From contig JACBWW010000016.1 of assembly GCA_020086605.1 (NCBI GenBank), forward strand, positions 11,639,548-11,703,547: a DNA stretch of 64,000 nucleotides. The letters are read 5' to 3'. The notes beneath the pieces are model-generated. The model ran no database searches, was not told the origin of the DNA, and saw nothing but the letters and a program-made list of their open reading frames with translations. A program made the translations under genes and the position numbers. Position 1 is the first letter of the stretch. The number at the start of each line of letters is the position of its first letter. Shown here one piece after another: positions 57,920 to 64,000 of the stretch. The DNA comes from Lanius collurio. Its lineage: Eukaryota; Chordata; Aves; Passeriformes; Laniidae.

Positions 57920-58399
57920 CAGCTGCATCAGTACAGCTGTTCCTGTGGTTGCATGACAAATCAGAATGAGTTCAAAATAATCTGCCAGAGAAGGAGGGAT
58001 AGAAATGAGAAGGGAGTCTTTTTTAGAGAATAAATTACTATACTAGGAGCTGGCTGGTTCCTGCATCATTCCAGCTGGTGGAAAAGCAAAAGCGTGTTTA
58101 AAATCGTACTGCCACTTTTTTTCCCATCATCCCCGTCCTTCTTAAGGAGAAGGAAGAAACGACTGTGAAAGCTCTTTTTGCCTTTCCACTCCTTGCTTCC
58201 AGCTTCTTTGCTGGGTTGGTATTGTAGCTCCAGAACTTGTCTGTTTTGCCAAGAGTGCCAATAGGGAGCAGAGCTGTGCTAAAGTGGGATAGAAATTAAG
58301 TCAGTGGATGAGGTATAGATACTACCAAAAAAGAATTTATGGGTGGTATTAAAAGTTTGCCAAGAAGTCCTCGTCACTTTCACACAGCCAGCAGGGACA

Positions 58400-58848
58400 A
58401 CTGTGTCCTGGGGACATCAGGCGCAGCATCACCAGCTGGGCAAGGGAGGGATTGTCCTGCTCTGCTCTGCCCTGGGGCAGCCTCACCTCGTGTCCTGGGG
58501 GCAGTTTTGGGCACCACAATGTAAGAAAGACATGAAACAATCAGTGAGTATCCAAAGGAAGGCAACAAAGGTGGTGAAAGGCCTTGAGGAGAAGCTGTCT
58601 GAGGAGCAGCTGAGGGCACTGGGTCTGTTCAGCCTGGAGGAGACTGAGGGGAGACCTCACTGCAGTTACAGCTTCCTTAGGAGGGGAAGAGGAGGGACAG
58701 GCACTGAACTCTTCACTTTCCTGACCAGTTGTTTGACAATGCTCTTAGGCACATGGTGTGATTCTTGGGATTTCCTGCACAGGGCCCAGAGCTGGATTTG
58801 ATCCTGTTGTGTCCCTTCCACCTTGGCATTTCTGTGATTCTGTAATCT
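58400..58848 (+). mobile_element. CR1 LINE 3' fragment, better preserved copy
   Basis: Order of blocks matches bird CR1: 'gtcctggggacatcag', the 'ctctgccctggggcagcctc' block, 'aagaaagacatgaaa', GGCACTGGGTCTGTTCAGCC, TGGAGGAGACTGAGGGGAGA, and the end 'tcccttccaccttggcatt' followed by TTCTGTGATTCTGTAA. This is the end of ORF2 plus the 3' UTR with the typical terminal repeats. 5'-truncated, as usual for CR1. Confidence 0.93.
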
Positions 58849-60683
58849 AAATTCTGAGTGGTATCTCTTTGCTGACATTTTTCCCAGCCTCTACTTTCAT
58901 GCTTGGGCATCCTTATTGATTTTAGTGGCATTGTTCCACTACGGCACAAATATCTGCCTCTAGAGAAAAATCCATTCTCCTGTTTGAAGTTCTTAAATAG
59001 ACTTGCTGGTTTTACAGCCATGACATCTTGATGTCTGATTCTGTCAAGTTAATGGGTAGGATCTAACCTGGTTGGTTTGAGATGCTGAAGAAAATGAGTA
59101 GTTTCAGAGAACCTGGTGTCTTTGACTTGGCTGGTATGGGGGGCTTGGGGGGCTTCTTTTGGTCTGACGTTTGGCAGTCTCAAAGCACTGATGGGCTACT
59201 GCTGATTATTTCATTCATACTTAAATGGAGTCCGCTCATTCTGGTTGAAACTGCATTTGTCAGGAGGTGAAGTTGTTAATGTACGTGTCTGTCCCAGCTG
59301 GATTCCCATCTGGGCAAATGTGTGCACCCTACCTTTTAGTTTCTTCTGTCTAGTAAATGAAAACATAGAAAAGGTTGTGTAATGTTTTCCTCCTGGATGG
59401 TTGCTACATTCCATCCTGTAAGTGGTTGTACTTCAAGACAGATGAAGTTGCTTATGTGAATGGTGCCTTGGGGTCTTTCAGGATCTTCTCCAGTATAAAT
59501 TGTGTACTGAGAAGTCATAGCTCTGTAGTTTTATGGGGGAAAAATCATAGCATAGTGGATGCCATCTATTCTGTTTCTTGGTGTTTGGTCTTTACAGGAT
59601 GAGAGACAGAGGCTTATTGTATCATTGTTGGCTGGAGTAGTTTTTTGCAGGATTTATATTTTCTAGACACCAAGTCTCACTGCAGTTCAATGCAGTTCAG
59701 TTGTCTATGCATTGGAGTGCATTTCGGGGTATCTCCAAAGCTAGTTTTGTGTTACTGCGTTCACTGTGACACTTCCATGTTTCTGTGTGCTGTTTTATTT
59801 GTGGCTATGTGATATGGAGGAAAAAACTGTGAAGGTGAAAACGGGGACATGTCTACATGAAAGAAACTGGCTTGAGGCAGAGCAGCTGGTAAAACTATAC
59901 AGCCTTCCGCTTGCTGTGTGCTGAGCACTAGGAGCCCTGCATTGAAATAGTTTCACTGATTAAACAAGGGAGCTAAATTGTGCACGTGCATTTCTGCCGG
60001 ATCAGCTCGGAAGGAAAAGCATCTGGCAAGAGCAAGCCTCTAGTGTGACACATTTAACTGCTTCTTTGTAGGTTTGACTTCCAACCATGAATGACTGCCC
60101 ACTGCAGACTTTTTTGTTTCAGTCCTCAAGACCTGTGAGGGATTCATGCAGGTCCAGTGGACTGGAAATCCTCCTGCAGCAATCCCACTGATCTTAGGGT
60201 CACTGCCTGTTCCTGCATAGCCCAGTGGCTGCCCACGAGTAGCAGGGAGATAGATGGGTGTGCTCCCAGACAGTGTCAGCGGCAGGGTCAGGCTGCCTGT
60301 GCCGTGGGCTCTGCGGTGATTCGTGTGTGGATACCGAGACTCTCACAGCCTCACGAGGGTTCTGTAGTAGCTTGGTTGTCCCACTGTCAGTACAGTATCG
60401 GCTTTTCCTCCACCTGCTGCTGCTTCAGGAGAGTGGGCTGGCAGCATCCCACAAGGACTTAGTGTAGTCATGGAAGGCTGTCTGTGTTCCTGCTTTTGTT
60501 TTGTTTCCTGAATGGAGCACTTACGGAAGCTGAAACTTTGTCTTCTCTGTGTTGCCTTCAATAGTAGGGAAGATTTTATGTGTAACCTTGATATTATAGC
60601 ACTTACCACCATCAAGCCCTTGTAAATAAGTGCGTGGAGTACAAGGCTACGCACTCCTTCGATTCTAAACCTGTAGTGTGAGA

Positions 60684-60890
60684 AGCGCTCCTTGTGGCGG
60701 CAGCACCGGATTCAGCCGAGTGCCCCGTCCCGGTGCAGCGTGACGGTGCCAGCGGCTGGGAAGGGAGCAGCCGAAGGACCAGGGCACACGGGAGGGGGGA
60801 CAGGGCGGATGACTGGAACAGGGCTGCTGCGGAGGGGACAATGCTGGGCTCCCCCAGTATTGCCTGGCTCCAGGGAGATCCACACGGTGC
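60684..60890. other. Isolated GC/CpG-rich patch
   Basis: About 200 bp with many CpGs (gcggcagcaccgg, ccccgtcccggtg, gtgacggtgcc) amid AT-rich intergenic DNA. It may be a small CpG island, an enhancer or the first exon of an unrecognised transcript, or a decayed GC-rich repeat. No open frame is convincing. Confidence 0.4.
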
Positions 60891-63079
60891 TGGTGGCTTT
60901 ACTTTCAGGATTTGAATTTGGTCCAAACGCACAACTTCTGTACATTACTTATCATGTCCCTAACTCCTCATCTCCTAACATTCCTCTGGATATTGATATT
61001 TTAGTTTTTGACAAGAAATAAAATTGTAGTTGTGCTCATTACTTTACCTGTAAGCCCTACTACTGCACTTCATGGAACCTGAGCTTATAATCCTTTATAT
61101 ATCCACACCTACTACTTAGGGGGTTTTTTATTCTGCTGGCTCAACAGAGGATATAAAGGTTTCAAAGCAAGTGCGAAGATGACACACAAGAAACGTCTGA
61201 TTCCTTTTATAGTGTTGTAGAAGTAGTTTTGCCATGTAATTGAGAAATGCAAAATAGAAGAGAGGACTGTATGGATGATGATCAGTTGGTCTATCAGCCC
61301 AAATTTGGAAGGCTTGCAGGTTTTTTCAGAGGGATTAATTTACTCTCTTTATATCAGGATAATTTCACTTAGTCTCTTTTACTCTTATGTTTACCTGACT
61401 TGCCTCTTCAGCCCTTATTCTCCCAACAGTACATTTTTCCAGTGAGCAGATTACAGAAGCACCCCTTTACTTGGGGAAACATGGAAAAACCAAAGTGCAG
61501 GTTGTAAACCCCAGGGCCTGGCTAGAGCCACACTTCAGGCAGGAGTCAGCAGGGCCAGTGTTTATCCATGACGTGTGTGTTACAGGTACGGTCTCTGTGC
61601 ACAGTACAGTTACACCTACGTGTGATTTTTGGGGAGCTGTTACTTGCGTTGGTGTGAAGATGGATGTCATTCAAGTGTAGGTGACAGTGGTGATGGCGAG
61701 GAATGCGCCTGCAGCTGCTGCATGTCTGGGAGCAGTGTATCCCTCTTCTCTCCCCACAATAACCCAGTGTGGGAACCTGATGGTTTCTCAGCGAGCTGCT
61801 GATGTAGTGTTCGGTGCTAGATCTACATAGAAGCCAAACAAAAGTGCTTCCTTGCGTGTTACCCTTCTGCTGTCAACAAATACTGCACAGACAAGTTTAG
61901 GTACAGCTGAGACTGGGGCCAGGTGGTGAATTCCGAAACAGCTCAACTTTTGAATGCCTTCAGGGAGAAAACTTGACTGAGCAGAAGAGGGAGGGCTGTA
62001 ATTTCTCAGGCAAAGCATTAGCTGCCAGAGATAAGCTTCTGAGGTATTTGGCTATTTATTTTATTGAGATATTTGTGTCTAATTACTAAGAAGTTGACCC
62101 TTAACCAATTCTGCTTTTACCTAATGACACTGGATAACACCCCTTCACAATTCGTAAACCTCAACATCAGTTTTTTATGAGCAGTATCTTTCTTACTGAA
62201 GATTGTGGGAGAATATTTTGACAGCAAAATACCTACACAAGAAGAAAATAATACCCTGTTGCAGGTTTCCTTTCTCTTATCTGTGGCACAGCTTTAGGCT
62301 AACCAGAAGGGTACAGCACTTTCTCAGATCCTGCTCCAGTTCATTTCTTTAAATGTCATTTTTTACTGCATGCCAGCTAGCTTCCTTTCTTAGCCAAATG
62401 TCATCTGTGTCCCACAGAGTAAAGTATAATTGCATATTTAAAAAGTGGGAAGTCAGGAAAAGAGTAGCTCCCTTGCTTTCTACTCTATTGGACAAGTACT
62501 TGAAATTCCTCACATTCTTCACTTGTTAACAGTATGTTTACTTTTCATCACTGGGTTATTAGGATTAACAAAAGTCATTGCTTCAAGCTCATTTAATTTG
62601 AATTTAGTGAAAGCAAACTACCTCCTGCAGCCTGTAAGGAAGCATTCCTCTGCCACAGAAATGTATTAATTTGCAAAAACCAGCCACCAAAAATTGTGAG
62701 ACCTGACAACCACTTCATCCCAGTGTTCAACACCACCGTGCATGCACTGCATTCTATTGAAGTACCCGATGTTGCAAATCCCAGGACAGTTTGGATAATC
62801 TGACAGTCTCATTAACATTTCAGTCTATCAAAGATTTGCATTCAGTGCCAAGAAGCTCTTTCTGTGTAAACTTTCTAGAGCAGGGGGTTGCAGACTGTAG
62901 ACACCCCTTCAAAACATCATTTACTCAAAGAATTAGACTTGGCTTTTTAGTCCATTGCTGCATCTGCAGTAGAATTTGTTTTAACTTTCAGAGAATCTGA
63001 ACTTTTCAGAATTCAAAGTTTTCACAGAAACTTCTTCCATTTGCCATATTTAAACCTATTGCCTATCAGAATGTTCTAA

Positions 63080-63720
63080 GAGTACTTAGGTAAATATTTC
63101 TTTATTAAATGATTAATTCCATAAATAAATTTTTAATTCATTGAATATAAAATTAAAATCATTTACAACTTATTCCAGTATTACAGGGGCTGAAAGGGGT
63201 AAAAAAAACTCAGAGGAAACAAACAAAAAGCTACAGTTTGATAAATAAAATACTCAGCTTTAAAACAACTGATTTCTGTTTGCCATTTAACTACAGTTGG
63301 TACATAATAGCTGCCATTGTGAACACCCCACAAGTGCCCACCTCAGGAAGGAATGTAACTTCCAACTTAGTTGGGAAAGGGTGGGAGATGATTTTGAAGG
63401 GAGGAGGAGAAGCATAGTGTTAAATTGAACAGGATAGAAAAGTTTTCATAACCGGAACAAAACATTTATCTGATCACTTACAAACAGAAAACAGTATATA
63501 ATTAGATAAGGTGCTCCAAAAAGAAGCAGTAAAGTTGCTCCAGTATTATGAAGCTTTAAGTATGCTTAAATCTCTGTTGCATTAGTGTCCAGTTGCACAG
63601 TGCACTCCTGTAACATCTTGATGTTGCCCCCAAATGGGCAAGGCACCACTCCCATCAAAGGTCCTTTCTCCATGGCTGGGTACTTCAAAATTCTGTTTTG
63701 CATCCCACCCCCAACACAAC
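63080..63720 (-). other. CCN1: CCN1 3' UTR with AU-rich elements
   Basis: On the minus strand several ATTTA pentamers cluster near the distal end (plus-strand TAAAT at 63091, 63106, 63122, 63126 and 63242). CCN1 is an immediate-early gene with short-lived mRNA, and AU-rich elements are the known basis for such decay. 5' and 3' limits follow from the stop and the poly(A) signal. Confidence 0.65.
63101..63106 (-). terminator. CCN1: CCN1 polyadenylation signal AATAAA (minus strand)
   Basis: TTTATT on the plus strand, about 615 nt downstream of the CCN1 stop. It is the only canonical hexamer I see between the stop and this point, and the resulting 3' UTR has a plausible length. Confidence 0.65.
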
Positions 63721-64000
63721 TTAGTCCCTAAATTTATGAATGTCGTTGACTAGTCTGTAGTAGGGATAGGCTTCATTTGCATGTGGACAGTTGTAGTTGC
63801 ATCGGCAGGACTGGATCATCATGACACTCTTGGTGAAGGTTTCCCCGTCATCGCAGCGGAACCTGACCTTGACAGTCCTGGTCTGCTGCGGTGTGCAGCA
63901 CCTGCCATCCACACAGGAGCCACAGTACTTGGGGCGGTACTTCTTCACGCTGGAACATCCAGCATAAGTAAACTTCACCAGGGAGGGGGACTTCCTTGTC
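63721..64000 (-). CDS. CCN1: CCN family member 1 (CYR61), C-terminal part; gene runs off the right edge
   Basis: The minus strand codes 92 residues to TAA (63721-63723). The reading starts [20 protein letters not shown], includes [18 protein letters not shown] and [18 protein letters not shown], and ends [11 protein letters not shown]. Nine cysteines form most of the CTCK cystine-knot domain. CCN1 is a secreted heparin- and integrin-binding matrix protein controlling adhesion, angiogenesis and wound repair. IGFBP, VWC and TSP1 domains would lie beyond 64000. Identity to CCN1 rather than CCN2 rests on the remembered human ending NDIHKFRD and on synteny. The segment NEAYPYYRL is one residue shorter than the human NEAAFPFYRL as I recall it. 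Confidence 0.95.
   Translation of the reverse strand, partial: TRKSPSLVKFTYAGCSSVKKYRPKYCGSCVDGRCCTPQQTRTVKVRFRCDDGETFTKSVMMIQSCRCNYNCPHANEAYPYYRLVNDIHKFRD

Larger units (their letters stand above)
53566..63080. other. Intergenic region between convergent ZNHIT6 and CCN1
   Basis: About 9.5 kb. Holds a CR1 fragment (58400-58848), a GC-rich patch (60684-60890) and a pair of octamer motifs (57892-57919). No coding gene recognised; open frames here look random or derive from the CR1. Confidence 0.6.

Noticed and set aside
58343..58801. 152-codon plus-strand frame and several minus-strand frames
   Set aside because: They lie in the CR1 fragment and are remnants or shadows of it, not a gene.
60157..61021. 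Overlapping open frames in the GC-rich intergenic patch
   Set aside because: High GC makes stops rare; frames overlap on both strands with no conserved motif.
1..64000. CRISPR arrays, operons, tRNA or rRNA genes
   Set aside because: The window is vertebrate nuclear DNA; I saw no regularly spaced repeats, ribosomal sequence or tRNA-like cloverleaf, though I could not run a covariance search.

Overview
The window is vertebrate nuclear DNA and most likely avian. It has interrupted genes with GT-AG introns, diverged CR1 retroposons ending in ATTCTRTG-like repeats, and a solo LTR of a type common in bird genomes. The gene order COL24A1 - ZNHIT6 - CCN1, with CCN1 convergent on the other two, matches the amniote arrangement known from human 1p22. 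No species can be named from sequence alone; a neoavian (perhaps passerine) bird is my best guess.

Layout. (1) 255-21000, plus strand: the 3' part of COL24A1, the fibrillar collagen alpha-1(XXIV) chain. I read 13 in-phase Gly-X-Y exons (270 residues of triple helix), one telopeptide exon and four C-propeptide exons with all eight cysteines, ending at TAA 20998-21000. (2) About 22860-23720: a CpG island interrupted by a 390-base assembly gap (23113-23502), with a 42-bp minisatellite running into the gap. (3) 22875-53372, plus strand: ZNHIT6 (BCD1), the HIT zinc-finger assembly factor for box C/D snoRNPs, in ten exons whose phases all join and sum to 275 codons including the stop. The first exon is a proposal because the neighbouring gap could hide a longer one. 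Intron 8 is about 15 kb. (4) 53549-63080: intergenic DNA with a clear CR1 fragment and a small isolated GC-rich patch. (5) 63101-64000, minus strand: the 3' UTR and last coding part of CCN1 (CYR61), covering most of its C-terminal cystine knot; the gene continues past the right edge.

The three genes do not form a pathway. COL24A1 and CCN1 both encode extracellular-matrix proteins; ZNHIT6 acts in the nucleus in ribosome biogenesis. The non-coding sequence carries several perfect AT-rich inverted repeats, the best being an 18-bp-arm hairpin at 15000-15038 with an HNF1-like site in each arm. I found no CRISPR arrays, operons, tRNA or rRNA genes, and nothing I can defend as a new biological system.
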